Of a stretch of 50,243 nucleotides of DNA, positions 23,358-30,968 are shown one piece after another. The position numbers and the translations under genes are program-made. The stretch is from Nitrospiraceae bacterium (GTDB lineage Bacteria > Nitrospirota > Nitrospiria > Nitrospirales > Nitrospiraceae): assembly GCA_023248355.1 (NCBI GenBank), contig JAHFES010000005.1, positions 1-50,243 of the forward strand, written 5' to 3'. The first letter of the stretch is position 1; every line of letters begins with the position of its first letter. The notes under the pieces are model-generated. The model was not told where the DNA came from. It ran no database searches and was given only the letters and a program-made list of their open reading frames with translations.

Positions 23358-23732
23358 ATGACGGTCACACGATACGAACTACAAGCAGAGGTCTCGGTGG
23401 TCGCAGAGGGACAACCTTATGAAACGCCGGATACGCTCCGCAGAGGATCAATTCTTGTCTCGGAGTATGATTATGATGCCCTCTACGCCGAAGCCGAGGC
23501 ATTGAAAGCCAGGATCATAGAATTGGAAGCCCAGCGCGAGACACAGCGTGGGCAGGCATTAGACCAAGCCATAGCCAATCAACTCCTGCAAAAGGAAATA
23601 GACAGGCTGAACGCAGAAGCAGGATTGCCGTGCTCCGCATGGGATAGCCGCTGCATGCAACTCGAACAACAACTCAAAGATGTACAGGCGCTCTATGCTG
23701 AATTGCTGTTCAACGTAGGGAGGACATCATGA
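23358..23732 (+). CDS. coiled-coil hypothetical protein
   Basis: The 124-residue protein has a short beta-like N-terminus and a long predicted coiled coil (about residues 40-85, ALYAEAEALKARIIELEAQ), with two cysteines near residue 92-98. It ends in an ATGA overlap with the next gene. Phage early operons often carry such coiled-coil proteins of unknown role. Confidence 0.7.
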   Translation: MTVTRYELQAEVSVVAEGQPYETPDTLRRGSILVSEYDYDALYAEAEALKARIIELEAQRETQRGQALDQAIANQLLQKEIDRLNAEAGLPCSAWDSRCMQLEQQLKDVQALYAELLFNVGRTS

Positions 23733-23872
23733 CACTGCATACCGTCAGCCTGTACCCGCGCCCGAATCGACACCGTGACCCCTCATGCCTCGCCGACGTG
23801 GGCGACCTGGTGGCCGTCGGGGTGCTGGGATTTTTGCTCTACTGCATTGTGATTATCCTGTTCGCAACCTGA
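23729..23872 (+). CDS. small single-pass membrane protein
   Basis: The 47-residue frame starts in an ATGA overlap and has GGGAGG upstream. The last 25 residues (VAVGVLGFLLYCIVIILFA) form a transmembrane helix ending at the C-terminus, so it is probably a tail-anchored inner-membrane peptide. A role in host take-over or exclusion is possible; nothing more can be said. Confidence 0.65.
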   Translation: MTLHTVSLYPRPNRHRDPSCLADVGDLVAVGVLGFLLYCIVIILFAT

Positions 23873-23940
23873 CCAGAAGGTGAAACGGTTGTTCGCAATA
23901 GCGAGGCCCAGCATGGGCAGGAGGAAGAAGGAGAGAACCC

Positions 23941-24141
23941 ATGAAGAGGGAACACGAGAGGCTTGAAGGCACGATTGTCATAGTCGCAGCGTATTCGGGT
24001 AGTGGGGACCCAGTATATCAGCGGAAATTGCACGGTTACCATGCAAAGGATGGGTTACAAATGGCTCTCCATAATACCTTGCATGATTTTCGTAGTTTTC
24101 ACTGTCAGATAGTCCAAGGCCATGAAAGGAAAGGAATGTAG
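23941..24141 (+). CDS. hypothetical early protein
   Basis: The gene encodes 66 residues, begins MKREHERLEGTIVIVAAYSG and has GAAGGAGAG upstream. The first half looks like a beta strand, loop and strand, the second is helical with several His residues. No family is recognised. Confidence 0.65.
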   Translation: MKREHERLEGTIVIVAAYSGSGDPVYQRKLHGYHAKDGLQMALHNTLHDFRSFHCQIVQGHERKGM

Positions 24142-24143
24142 CC

Positions 24144-24575
24144 ATGAATACGTCCGAGAATGAATATGAGGTCCGCGCTCTCAGATTGCGGATTGATGCA
24201 GTTGATCTTGAACGTATCCAGTTACAACGTGATCGATGGAAAATGGTAAATGCTTACGGCCAATTGGAAACGCTCCTGCGGAGTGTGGAGAAAGAGCGAG
24301 ACAACTACAAAAAACTGTGGATCTTAGAGCATGGAGATATGGAGCGCGACCGCGATCAGTGGCGGGAGCTGGCCACGACCCTCGCTGGTGCCCAGAAAGT
24401 CAATCTCAAAGTCATCGAGGCCTTACAGGGATGCCACGACCGGACCGACGGCAAACTCCTCACATCGTGGGAACGGATTATAGTGCTCCGACAGCAACTC
24501 GACACGGCGAACCATCTCGTCATGGCCATGCCGCCTAGAGACACCATCATCCCTCCCACTGGCGGTGTCATATGA
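24144..24575 (+). CDS. coiled-coil hypothetical protein
   Basis: The 143-residue protein is largely helical with heptad-like spacing (about residues 8-80 and 95-125; e.g. LRLRIDAVDLERIQLQRD) and many charged residues. It overlaps the next gene by ATGA. Its helical content and position resemble the other coiled-coil gene upstream at 23358, so the two may be distant paralogues. Confidence 0.68.
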   Translation: MNTSENEYEVRALRLRIDAVDLERIQLQRDRWKMVNAYGQLETLLRSVEKERDNYKKLWILEHGDMERDRDQWRELATTLAGAQKVNLKVIEALQGCHDRTDGKLLTSWERIIVLRQQLDTANHLVMAMPPRDTIIPPTGGVI

Positions 24576-24724
24576 TGCAGGGAGAAAGAAGATGCCGTGG
24601 GTGCGGCTCGCGATTCAAGCCATCTCCCGCAGTGCTCAAAGATCGTGCGGTCTGGTGCCCAAGCTGCCTGGAGCGATTCGATGATCACAGGCGTCGATCC
24701 ATGAGAGAGAGGATACGACCATGA
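24572..24724 (+). CDS. small zinc-ribbon protein
   Basis: The 50-residue protein carries CRGCG and CPSC, a CxxC-x18-CxxC zinc-ribbon pattern, with a basic C-terminus (DDHRRRSMRERIRP). It overlaps genes on both sides by ATGA. A nucleic-acid or protein-binding zinc ribbon is the likely fold. Confidence 0.65.
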   Translation: MMQGERRCRGCGSRFKPSPAVLKDRAVWCPSCLERFDDHRRRSMRERIRP

Positions 24725-24912
24725 CCCCATTTTACGTTGGATTTGTGGTAGGCTTCGGCCTCGGATTCATGGCGACCTTGTGTGGCCTGGGAATGTGGCT
24801 CCTCTGGCTCCTCTGGCTCGACTGGCGGGCTGAGCGGCGCTGGAAACGGGTCTGGTCCACACACGCTCAACACGCTATGGAGAGGAGGTATCCCCATGAA
24901 ATCGAGCAATAG
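24721..24912 (+). CDS. small membrane protein
   Basis: The 63-residue protein has a long hydrophobic stretch (FYVGFVVGFGLGFMATLCGL, then WLLWLLWLDW) with Gly-zipper spacing and a basic C-terminal tail. GAGAGGA lies upstream. One or two membrane passes are likely. Function is unknown. Confidence 0.7.
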   Translation: MTPFYVGFVVGFGLGFMATLCGLGMWLLWLLWLDWRAERRWKRVWSTHAQHAMERRYPHEIEQ

Positions 24913-25084
24913 TGGACGAGTGAACTACCTCGACGGCGAGATGGTCGGGAAAGGGCGGCAGATCCTGACACGGATGGACGGGACCACACGCAAAGCGTCG
25001 ATGGCGAAAGCCAGGGGAAAATCCGCCCAAACCCAGCAGGTGAAGGCCATGCTACGCCGATTGGACAAGGAGGGCATTCGATGA
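24896..25084 (+). CDS. small basic hypothetical protein
   Basis: The 62-residue protein starts at ATG 24896 (GAGAGGAGG upstream) and overlaps the previous gene by 17 bases. It is strongly basic (KARGKSAQTQQVKAMLRRLD), consistent with nucleic-acid binding. It overlaps the next gene by ATGA. Confidence 0.65.
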   Translation: MKSSNSGRVNYLDGEMVGKGRQILTRMDGTTRKASMAKARGKSAQTQQVKAMLRRLDKEGIR

Positions 25085-25542
25085 AAATTGCAGACATACC
25101 CAATGCTCCTGTATGGCTGAAGCGCGCCAAGGTGTCAAACGAAAATGTCTCGGTGGACAAAGACGGATATGTCACCTGGAGGGGCGGCACCTGGTGGGGC
25201 GGCACCTGGTGGGGCGGCACCTGGTGGGGCGGCACCTGGTGGGGCGGCACCTGGAAGGGCGGCACCTGGTGGGGCGGCACCTGGAGGGGCGGCACCTGGA
25301 GGGGCGGCACCATAGGCCGACACCCATCAGAGGCCGCCCCATTCGCCATTTCAGGGCTGAAATGGCCCGTCCTCTATGGATCTCGCGCACTGACAATCGG
25401 GTGCCAATCGCACACGTATGAGCAGTGGGATTTGTTTTCGCCTCAGGATTTTGCTGCGGTGCACCCTGAGGCGTGGGCCTGGTGGCAGACCTGGAAAACG
25501 CGAATCTTGGCGCTGAGGCCAGTGAAGGAAGGTATCCGATGA
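25081..25542 (+). CDS. GGTW-repeat protein
   Basis: The 153-residue protein has a unique N-terminus, eight tandem pentapeptides GGTW(W/K/R) (about residues 34-76), and a C-terminal domain. The C-terminus ([26 protein letters not shown]) is like the cap domain seen in a known family of phage repeat proteins with a regular Trp/Gly solenoid. The repeat is encoded by a near-perfect 15-bp unit. Function in phages is unknown. Confidence 0.75.
   Translation: MKIADIPNAPVWLKRAKVSNENVSVDKDGYVTWRGGTWWGGTWWGGTWWGGTWWGGTWKGGTWWGGTWRGGTWRGGTIGRHPSEAAPFAISGLKWPVLYGSRALTIGCQSHTYEQWDLFSPQDFAAVHPEAWAWWQTWKTRILALRPVKEGIR
25174..25311 (+). repeat. 15-bp coding tandem repeat
   Basis: About nine copies of the unit GGCGGCACCTGGTGG with few changes (AAG or AGG in place of the last codon) encode the GGTWx solenoid. 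The low divergence implies recent expansion or homogenisation. Confidence 0.85.
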
Positions 25543-25838
25543 AATCAGGCCCAAAAACAGAAGCAAACCCACAGGAGATGATCCCAGAACTGGCCCTAGC
25601 GCTGGCCGTGGTCGAGCAGGCCCTGCATGATCTCACCCAGCCCACACGACTGCGGGAACGAGGCATGCCTGATGTGGAAATTGATCGGGCCATGCAGCAA
25701 TACATGGACGCGAAAGATTTTCTGCTGGTACGGCTCAACGACGAGGATAATCACTGGGGCAATATCCTGAGGCTCTACGGCTATGTGCCGCTCACGCCGG
25801 GCCGATTGATCCACGTGAGGCGGAATAAGGGTGATTGA
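25539..25838 (+). CDS. helical hypothetical protein
   Basis: The 99-residue protein starts at ATG 25539 in an ATGA overlap. Most of it is helical (IPELALALAVVEQALHDL, DRAMQQYMDAKDFLLVRL) with a basic C-terminus. No family is recognised. Confidence 0.68.
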   Translation: MKSGPKTEANPQEMIPELALALAVVEQALHDLTQPTRLRERGMPDVEIDRAMQQYMDAKDFLLVRLNDEDNHWGNILRLYGYVPLTPGRLIHVRRNKGD

Positions 25839-25844
25839 GCCGTG

Positions 25845-26000
25845 ATGATGCGCGACGAGCCGGAATCAGATGAAGACTGGGCAGAACGAATCTGTCCAGC
25901 GCACCAAATCGAATATCCCTGCCGTCGATGCCTCGCCGAGGACCGGCTGCAAGCGGCGATTGATCGGGCAGAAGACATCCAGAGAGGAGAATCATCATGA
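25845..26000 (+). CDS. small Cys/His-containing acidic protein
   Basis: The 51-residue frame begins MMRDEPESDEDWAERICPAH and contains CPAH and CRRC spaced by six residues, a possible metal site. It ends in an ATGA overlap with the RHH-like gene. The ribosome site (AAGGG) is distant, so the start is uncertain; GTG 25842 is an alternative. Confidence 0.55.
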   Translation: MMRDEPESDEDWAERICPAHQIEYPCRRCLAEDRLQAAIDRAEDIQRGESS

Positions 26001-26437
26001 CCGGGAAAGACCACAAAAAACCGATCACCAAAACAAAAATCAGCGTGACCCTCACGCCCGACATCCTCGCGTGCATTGATGCACGAGGCGACAACCGGAG
26101 CGCCGTGCTCAACCGAGATAGCACACGCTATTACCGGTTCCTGGCCGACACCTGCGCGGCGCTCTCCACGCAATTTTCCTCCGCCGAACTCTCGCTGATT
26201 GTGGACGCCTGCAACAACGGAAATTGTTGGGAAACATTAGATCGCACCGTCAAAACAGAAACCCGACGCCGCAAACTCGATAAAAAATGGAAAGTGCCTG
26301 AGCCGCTGGACCTCATTGAACGACTCTGCAACCTCACGTGGCTCGAAAAAGCCGCCCTCTGTGACGCCGTGGAGCGATTCTGGCATGCCGCCGGAGACGA
26401 CGAGACCGTGTACAATCCAGCACAGGCATTAGACTGA
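25997..26437 (+). CDS. RHH-type DNA-binding protein with extension
   Basis: The 146-residue protein has a ribbon-helix-helix-like N-terminus (KISVTLTPDILACIDARG, then NRSAVLNRD; residues 14-44), where the strand would contact DNA. The remaining 100 residues are helical. GAGAGGAG lies upstream. Its RHH segment resembles that of the 50-residue protein encoded 74 bases downstream, so the two may share operators. It may be a regulator or antitoxin-like factor. Confidence 0.7.
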   Translation: MTGKDHKKPITKTKISVTLTPDILACIDARGDNRSAVLNRDSTRYYRFLADTCAALSTQFSSAELSLIVDACNNGNCWETLDRTVKTETRRRKLDKKWKVPEPLDLIERLCNLTWLEKAALCDAVERFWHAAGDDETVYNPAQALD

Positions 26438-26469
26438 AGAAGTACCATTTTGAATCATTGTGTGCCATT

Positions 26470-26504
26470 TTGTGCTTGACACAATACCTGAGAGCGCGTA
26501 AAAC
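26470..26504 (+). promoter_or_regulatory. internal early promoter with overlapping operator
   Basis: TTGACA (26476-26481), a 17-base spacer and TAAAAC (26499-26504) make a likely promoter. A perfect dyad TTGTG-CTTGA-CACAA (26470-26484) covers the -35. A direct repeat of CCATTTTG lies just upstream. Transcription would start at or next to the ATG at 26511, so the mRNA may be leaderless. Confidence 0.65.
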
Positions 26505-26510
26505 AGAGCT

Positions 26511-26663
26511 ATGAAAAAACCAACCGCCCCCGCACTCATTCGCATTGCCGCCACACTCACTCCCGCGCTCATCGCTAAAATCGACGCGGAACGTCAAGAT
26601 CGCTGTAGTCGCGCCAGCATCGTTCGCATGGCGCTGGTGGATCGCTACAAACGCAAACGGTAA
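26511..26663 (+). CDS. small ribbon-helix-helix regulator
   Basis: The 50-residue protein has the RHH pattern: a basic strand (LIRIAATLTP), helix (ALIAKIDAERQ) and second helix (SRASIVRMALVDRY). It is the size of Arc/CopG repressors, which bind dyads as dimers of dimers. It lies immediately downstream of a promoter with an overlapping dyad, so autoregulation is likely. There is no ribosome site; the predicted transcript start coincides with the ATG. Confidence 0.75.
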   Translation: MKKPTAPALIRIAATLTPALIAKIDAERQDRCSRASIVRMALVDRYKRKR

Positions 26664-26672
26664 GGAGCACCT

Positions 26673-26903
26673 ATGACAAAAGCGGAAAGAGAGTTGCTGG
26701 GCCTCGCCATTGCTACCACCATCGGCGCAGATCATCAATTCGTGTTGCTGCTGCCGCCTCACGATAAGGGAGGGCTGGTGGAAATCATTGCAAACATCGA
26801 CGCACCCGATATTGCACGCCTGCTGATGGAAAGCAGGGAAATGTTTGCGAAGCACGCCTACACTCGGATCGCCCCCAAGCGCAAAAATATTGAGGACAAC
26901 TAA
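26673..26903 (+). CDS. hypothetical early protein
   Basis: The 76-residue protein has a helix-strand-helix pattern (ERELLGLAIATTIGADHQFV, GGLVEIIANI, IARLLMESREMFAKHA) and a good AAGGAG site. No family is recognised. Confidence 0.7.
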   Translation: MTKAERELLGLAIATTIGADHQFVLLLPPHDKGGLVEIIANIDAPDIARLLMESREMFAKHAYTRIAPKRKNIEDN

Positions 26904-26919
26904 GGAAGGAGACGCACAC

Positions 26920-27078
26920 ATGACAGGGAAAGAACTCAAAACGTTTGCCATGGCACTCTACGACGATGCCCTCATCTGTGTGCGAGAGCGATCGTACGGA
27001 GCATGGACAGACGAGTTTCAGATTCAAGCCACGACCGAACGAATCTATCCAGAACCAGACAAGGAGACCAACGCATGA
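26920..27078 (+). CDS. small hypothetical protein
   Basis: The 52-residue frame starts at ATG 26920 with GGAAGGAG upstream and overlaps the next gene (ATGA). It begins MTGKELKTFAMALYDDALI and contains aromatic residues (RSYGAWTDEFQ). Longer frames upstream overlap the previous gene and are not needed. Function is unknown. Confidence 0.65.
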   Translation: MTGKELKTFAMALYDDALICVRERSYGAWTDEFQIQATTERIYPEPDKETNA

Positions 27079-27707
27079 CCACCGTACACACACAGACCGC
27101 TCTCACCGATGCTGGCGCACTCATCACCCGAGCACAACAGGCCGTGACCATACGGACGACCCCGACGAGGCAGGATGCCGCGACGCTCTGGAGTCTCATC
27201 CGCACGGCCAGAAAAGCCCTTGAATCGGAGCAAGACACGGTATGCGGACCACTGAAGGCAGACTATGAGCGCGCTCGCGCCCCCTATCTTGAGGGGAGAA
27301 AGGAGTGTGAGGCGTGGGAATCTCGGCTCCAAAAAGCGATGGGCGACTGGGATCGTGAACAGGAACGGCTTGCGCGGGTCGAACAGGAACGCCTCCAAGC
27401 GAAAGTCGATGCCCAGAATGTGAAAATCCTGGAAAAGGCTGAGGTGAAAGGAATCGAACCGGTGCTTCGCGTGGCTCCCGTGGTCCAGGCCCCGCCGAGG
27501 TCCATCGAAACTCAAGCGGGAACCATCCAGAGTCGGAGTCGGCGAAACGTCTACACGCCGACGAATCTCGTGTCCCTGATGAAGGATTTCCCGCAGCTCT
27601 TTGAGCTGAGCCTATCGAAATTCAATGCCTTGGCGAAAACCGGCATTCTCGACGGGCGGGCGGACGTGACCGTGACAGAGGAATTCATTTATTCCCAAAG
27701 AGGATAA
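27075..27707 (+). CDS. coiled-coil protein near the nuclease gene
   Basis: The 210-residue protein starts at ATG 27075 (ATGA overlap). The first two thirds are helical with a coiled coil around residues 80-130 (WDREQERLARVEQERLQAK); the C-terminal part (VYTPTNLVSLMKDFPQ, FELSLSKFNALAKTGILDG) forms a small globular domain. Similar proteins are encoded next to phage exonuclease or recombination genes. A role in recombination is inferred from context only. Confidence 0.7.
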   Translation: MTTVHTQTALTDAGALITRAQQAVTIRTTPTRQDAATLWSLIRTARKALESEQDTVCGPLKADYERARAPYLEGRKECEAWESRLQKAMGDWDREQERLARVEQERLQAKVDAQNVKILEKAEVKGIEPVLRVAPVVQAPPRSIETQAGTIQSRSRRNVYTPTNLVSLMKDFPQLFELSLSKFNALAKTGILDGRADVTVTEEFIYSQRG

Positions 27708-27712
27708 AGACC

Positions 27713-27988
27713 ATGCGCCAAGACGAAGATGAAAGCGATCATGCAGGATTCGCACGTGCCTTCCGTGAACTGCGAGCGCGACACGGGTTCACGATTGCGG
27801 AATTGGCCATCATCCTCCAGTTCTCGCCGCAATATATCTCAGACTTGTTGAGCGGGAGACGCGCCCCATCGGTCCTGGTCTGCTCCCGCATTGCGGCGTG
27901 GCAGAGCGAGCGCAAGGTAGTTGATGCCGCGCCGTTCCGACAGTATTGGCATCGGTTAGGTGCCAGGGCGCATGGGTGGGACGTATGA
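27713..27988 (+). CDS. XRE-family (Cro/CI-type) regulator
   Basis: The 91-residue protein has an HTH_3 domain (about residues 12-65), with TIAELAIILQFSPQYISDLL as the helix-turn-helix and SGRRAPS following. It overlaps the nuclease gene by ATGA. GAGGA lies upstream. It probably represses a phage promoter, possibly one of the divergent pair, but the target is not shown. Confidence 0.82.
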   Translation: MRQDEDESDHAGFARAFRELRARHGFTIAELAIILQFSPQYISDLLSGRRAPSVLVCSRIAAWQSERKVVDAAPFRQYWHRLGARAHGWDV

Positions 27989-28581
27989 AATTGCACTCAC
28001 AGCGCGGGCGCACGCGAGAATACCGCGACCTCGACACGCAGAAGGATTTTTTCAGCGTCTCGCAAATCCGTGCCACGATGCTCGACCCCTATCAGGGTGT
28101 GCCAGCGGCGGCACTGGAAGCAGCCCGGCAACGCGGCACGCTGCTGCATACGCGATTCTGGAAGGTGCTCGCGGCACGGGGAGGACTGTGCGAACATCCC
28201 GCAATGATTGACCTGTATGCAGGCCAGTGCCGAGCGATGGACGAATGGGCCGAGAAAAATCAGGTGGTGCCAGTGCGCCTCGAAGAGCCCGGATGCAATC
28301 TCACCTATGGCTACGCCGGGACACCAGACGCCCTTGTGCAGCACGGCCCACAACAGATCGTGGTGTTGATCGACCTCAAAACTGGCGCGAGGACGGCGAC
28401 CGACGGGACGCAGTTGCTATTATATCGACGGATGGAAGGGTACACGGACGCACGACGGATGATCGATTTATACGTTGTTGCGGATGGGAGCTACAAAGAA
28501 ACGGAGCAGAAAGCAGATCCTCGCGCTTGGGCAGCCGCACTCTCAGCGTTAAACCTGCTCACATGGAGAGCGAGCCTATGA
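27985..28581 (+). CDS. RecB-like PD-(D/E)XK nuclease
   Basis: The 198-residue protein carries the motifs of the Cas4/RecB-like nuclease family: RGTLLH (H55), GTPDAL (D115), IDLKTG (D130, K132) and the Q143-x3-Y147 motif. These bind Mg2+ and cut DNA. It has no cysteine cluster for iron-sulfur binding. The start at 27985 is coupled to the XRE gene. A role in phage recombination or host DNA breakdown is likely. Confidence 0.85.
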   Translation: MKLHSQRGRTREYRDLDTQKDFFSVSQIRATMLDPYQGVPAAALEAARQRGTLLHTRFWKVLAARGGLCEHPAMIDLYAGQCRAMDEWAEKNQVVPVRLEEPGCNLTYGYAGTPDALVQHGPQQIVVLIDLKTGARTATDGTQLLLYRRMEGYTDARRMIDLYVVADGSYKETEQKADPRAWAAALSALNLLTWRASL

Positions 28582-28973
28582 ATCGCACACCACTCCCCTC
28601 TCGCCGTGGACACATCACGCACAAGGTGAGCATCGGAGGACGACAACGAACACTGTACCTCTCAGTGGACGAAGACGCGCAACCACATGAAATTTTCCTG
28701 CGGATCAAGGGCCAGGGCTGCACCGCCGAACTCGTCAGTCTGTACGATACCCTCGCCAAGCTGATGAGCCTGGCGCTTCAATACGACGTGCCGCTCTCGA
28801 AGATCGGAGAAATGCTGATCGGGACCAAGTGCGCCCCGTCTGGACCCGTGGGGGGACATGCACGAATCAAATTCTGCAACTCACAACAGGATTTTATCGG
28901 GCGGCATCTGCTCCTCACGCATTGCCACCGTGAGGACTTGGCCCATGTCACGAAAAAAGAGGAGGCAACATGA
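28578..28973 (+). CDS. TSCPD-domain protein (NrdJ C-terminal-like)
   Basis: The 131-residue protein matches the stand-alone TSCPD domain found at the C-terminus of class II ribonucleotide reductases: a strand pair (HKVSIGGRQRTLYLSVDEDA), then PHEIFLRIKGQG, a long helix (VSLYDTLAKLMSLALQYDVP) and a terminal segment with GxxCAPSGPVG. It has no reductase domain. Several phages carry such a protein; it may influence nucleotide metabolism or bind nucleic acid. Coupled by ATGA to the nuclease gene. Confidence 0.72.
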   Translation: MNRTPLPSRRGHITHKVSIGGRQRTLYLSVDEDAQPHEIFLRIKGQGCTAELVSLYDTLAKLMSLALQYDVPLSKIGEMLIGTKCAPSGPVGGHARIKFCNSQQDFIGRHLLLTHCHREDLAHVTKKEEAT

Positions 28974-29155
28974 ACAACGACGACCTCGACCTCGTGGCGA
29001 CACAACTTGGAAACGAGGTGCCGTGGGAGACCTGCGGGAAACTCATGACGCACGCCGGATGGAGAGAGGCCGTGGAAACCATCAAAGCCCTCTGCCCAGA
29101 CGCATATCTCGGCCTGGTCGCCTACACCAAGCACCAGCAGTCGCTCTTATCCTGA
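28970..29155 (+). CDS. small helical hypothetical protein
   Basis: The 61-residue protein (MNNDDLDLVATQLGNEVPWE) is acidic at the N-terminus and helical. It is coupled by ATGA to the TSCPD gene. No family is recognised. Confidence 0.65.
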   Translation: MNNDDLDLVATQLGNEVPWETCGKLMTHAGWREAVETIKALCPDAYLGLVAYTKHQQSLLS

Positions 29156-29164
29156 AGGGAGAAA

Positions 29165-29216
29165 CCCATGACTCCCAACTTATACATGGGACGTTTTAGT
29201 TCATTCCAAATGGGAG
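29165..29216 (+). promoter_or_regulatory. possible ribosome-site-masking element
   Basis: CTCCCA (29172-29177) is complementary to TGGGAG (29211-29216), which contains the ribosome site of the gene at 29223. A competing hairpin CCCATG/CATGGG (29165-29170, 29185-29190) spans the upstream ATG. The arrangement could let translation of the leader frame control the downstream gene. Evidence is short complementarity only. Confidence 0.35.
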
Positions 29217-29254
29217 ATTCCTATGAAATACACCAAAATCAAAAGCGGATTTAG
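29168..29254 (+). CDS. possible leader peptide
   Basis: A 28-residue frame (MTPNLYMGRFSSFQMGDSYE...) has a strong AAGGGAG site and overlaps the start of the next gene by 32 bases. It lies across the masking element above. It may be a translated leader that couples to the gene at 29223, or it may not be made. Confidence 0.35.
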   Translation: MTPNLYMGRFSSFQMGDSYEIHQNQKRI

Positions 29255-30503
29255 CGAAAATCGGCGCATCCCACGCCTCGGTCGTATTCGTCTCGGCCTC
29301 AAAATGCAAAAGCAGAGGACGGATGGATCAACCGTGGAATTTCCAACGGAAACAGATTATTTCGTCTGCCCGCAAGAAGTGCAGGACGTGTATGGCCCCA
29401 AACCAACTGAGCTAGATATTATGTTGCCGTCTGATCGCAATGAAGATGTGTTTCCGCAAAGTCTCGCCTGGTTTGGCCGGTCTAAAGGGCTCAAATGCAA
29501 AGGAGATATGGAAACAGCGGAGCGATTGAACGAACAGACGGGAATATGGGAGCCGCGAACATGTCCCTGTGAGCACTACAAATCAGACCAGAATCCGAAA
29601 GGCGAGTGTACAGAAAACGGCATTCTCATCTCCATCCTGCCACGAGTCAATATGGGCGGGACGTATCAGCTACGGACGGGCTCCTACCATTCGACGGTGG
29701 ATATCAATTCTGGTCTCGATTATGTCCGGGCCTTAGTCGGACGTATTTCGATGGTGCCACTGAAATTGAAGCGCGTGGCCAGAGAGACCCATAACAACGG
29801 AACACGACAAATCCATCATACGCTCTCACTTACCATCGAGAGCAACATCGAAGGGATCAATCAGTTGCGTGGCGATACCTCACGGATTCTGTCTCACGCA
29901 CAACTGCAAATTGAAGGCCCGCTCGAAGAAAATCCTGTGCTCGATCCTCCCGATGTAACCGAGATTGACGCCATGCCACCTACCGACTCCGACGAAGCCG
30001 AGCTTGCCACAGTGCACGCAAAACTTGCGGTACGACGGACGCCCACACCACAAGAAGCTCCTGCTGCATCCTCAACGGTCGCTGTGCCCGTGATAACCAA
30101 ACCTGTGCTTGACACTCTGATCGCGCAAGCAGCGGGTAATTATCAGACGCACGGCACGGGCGATGCGCTGTATCAGTCGTCTGCACCCACCAGTGTCCCA
30201 ACCTGTCCCACCTGTGGCAAATCAGAGTCCGTCATTAAAAGTAAAGCGGAATATGGCGGGGGCTGGTGTTGTTACAAGAAAAAGAATGGCTGTGGAGCCA
30301 AGTGGTGGGAGGCCACGACTGCGCCCGTCCCCGCCACGCCATTTTTCACCGCCTTCCAGGATGTGATGGACTGGTTGCTGGCCTGCGGGTCCATCGCAGA
30401 AGTGAACGATACGATTGAGCGAGCAGCCAAACAAAATTGGCTCCCAGAACAGGAACATCTCATTGATACCACGGCGCAGGCGGCGAGAGAACGACTGCGA
30501 TGA
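29223..30503 (+). CDS. gp3/recombination-directionality-factor-like protein
   Basis: The 426-residue protein matches the phiC31 gp3-like family by its N-terminal half: IPRLGRIRLGLK, DYFVCP, PTELDIMLPS, FPQSLAWFGRSKGLKCKGD, a CPCEHY...C cluster, ILPRVNMGGTYQL and DINSGLDYVRAL. A second metal-site cluster (CPTCGKS near residue 323, WCCYKKKNGCG) forms a C-terminal zinc ribbon not usual for the family core. Members of this family occur in many lytic phages without an integrase, so the true job may be different. ATGA overlap with the next gene. Confidence 0.78.
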   Translation: MKYTKIKSGFSENRRIPRLGRIRLGLKMQKQRTDGSTVEFPTETDYFVCPQEVQDVYGPKPTELDIMLPSDRNEDVFPQSLAWFGRSKGLKCKGDMETAERLNEQTGIWEPRTCPCEHYKSDQNPKGECTENGILISILPRVNMGGTYQLRTGSYHSTVDINSGLDYVRALVGRISMVPLKLKRVARETHNNGTRQIHHTLSLTIESNIEGINQLRGDTSRILSHAQLQIEGPLEENPVLDPPDVTEIDAMPPTDSDEAELATVHAKLAVRRTPTPQEAPAASSTVAVPVITKPVLDTLIAQAAGNYQTHGTGDALYQSSAPTSVPTCPTCGKSESVIKSKAEYGGGWCCYKKKNGCGAKWWEATTAPVPATPFFTAFQDVMDWLLACGSIAEVNDTIERAAKQNWLPEQEHLIDTTAQAARERLR

Positions 30504-30796
30504 AAAGGGCAAGGACACGTACTCCTCGCACGTTCGGTCGGACGTTTGAACTGTTGTGGGCGCTAGAGAGAGCCGGTCTGTATGCGACTCTCAAACTGTT
30601 TACCGATGGAACTGGGCATTTGCATTTGCATCAAGCCATCATTTCAAGTGCCGTCGTCACGTTCCTTGAGCAGGAGGCGTTGAAACCTTTGGCAGGTCAG
30701 TGGGCGTACGATGAGCGAGGCGATCTCATGCTCGTGTTACGCTACCAGAATAGGAGCGACGGCAGCGGCGGCGACGGCAGCGGCTACGGCGGCTAA
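30500..30796 (+). CDS. hypothetical protein
   Basis: The 98-residue protein has a basic N-terminus (KRARTRTPRTFGRTFELLW), helices, a DGTGHLHLHQ loop and a Gly/Ser-rich tail. Its ATG is within the stop of the previous gene. No family is recognised. Confidence 0.65.
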   Translation: MKRARTRTPRTFGRTFELLWALERAGLYATLKLFTDGTGHLHLHQAIISSAVVTFLEQEALKPLAGQWAYDERGDLMLVLRYQNRSDGSGGDGSGYGG

Positions 30797-30812
30797 CGAG
30801 AAGGAGCGGCGG

Positions 30813-30968
30813 ATGAAACCCACATCGGCTGAAACGGCGGTGATCGTGCTGGAATTCAAGTGCGGCAAACCGATCAAGCAGATCGCCGACGAATGGGGAT
30901 GGTCGGTGCGAAAAGTGGAACGGGCGATTCGGCGTTGGCTCAATACGTATCCAGAGGGGAAACTATGA
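30813..30968 (+). CDS. small HTH protein
   Basis: The 51-residue protein carries a probable helix-turn-helix (KCGKPIKQIADEWGWSVRKV then ERAIRRWL) like sigma-region-4 or homeodomain-type small HTHs. AAGGAG lies upstream. It overlaps the next gene by ATGA. It may be a transcription factor. Confidence 0.7.
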   Translation: MKPTSAETAVIVLEFKCGKPIKQIADEWGWSVRKVERAIRRWLNTYPEGKL

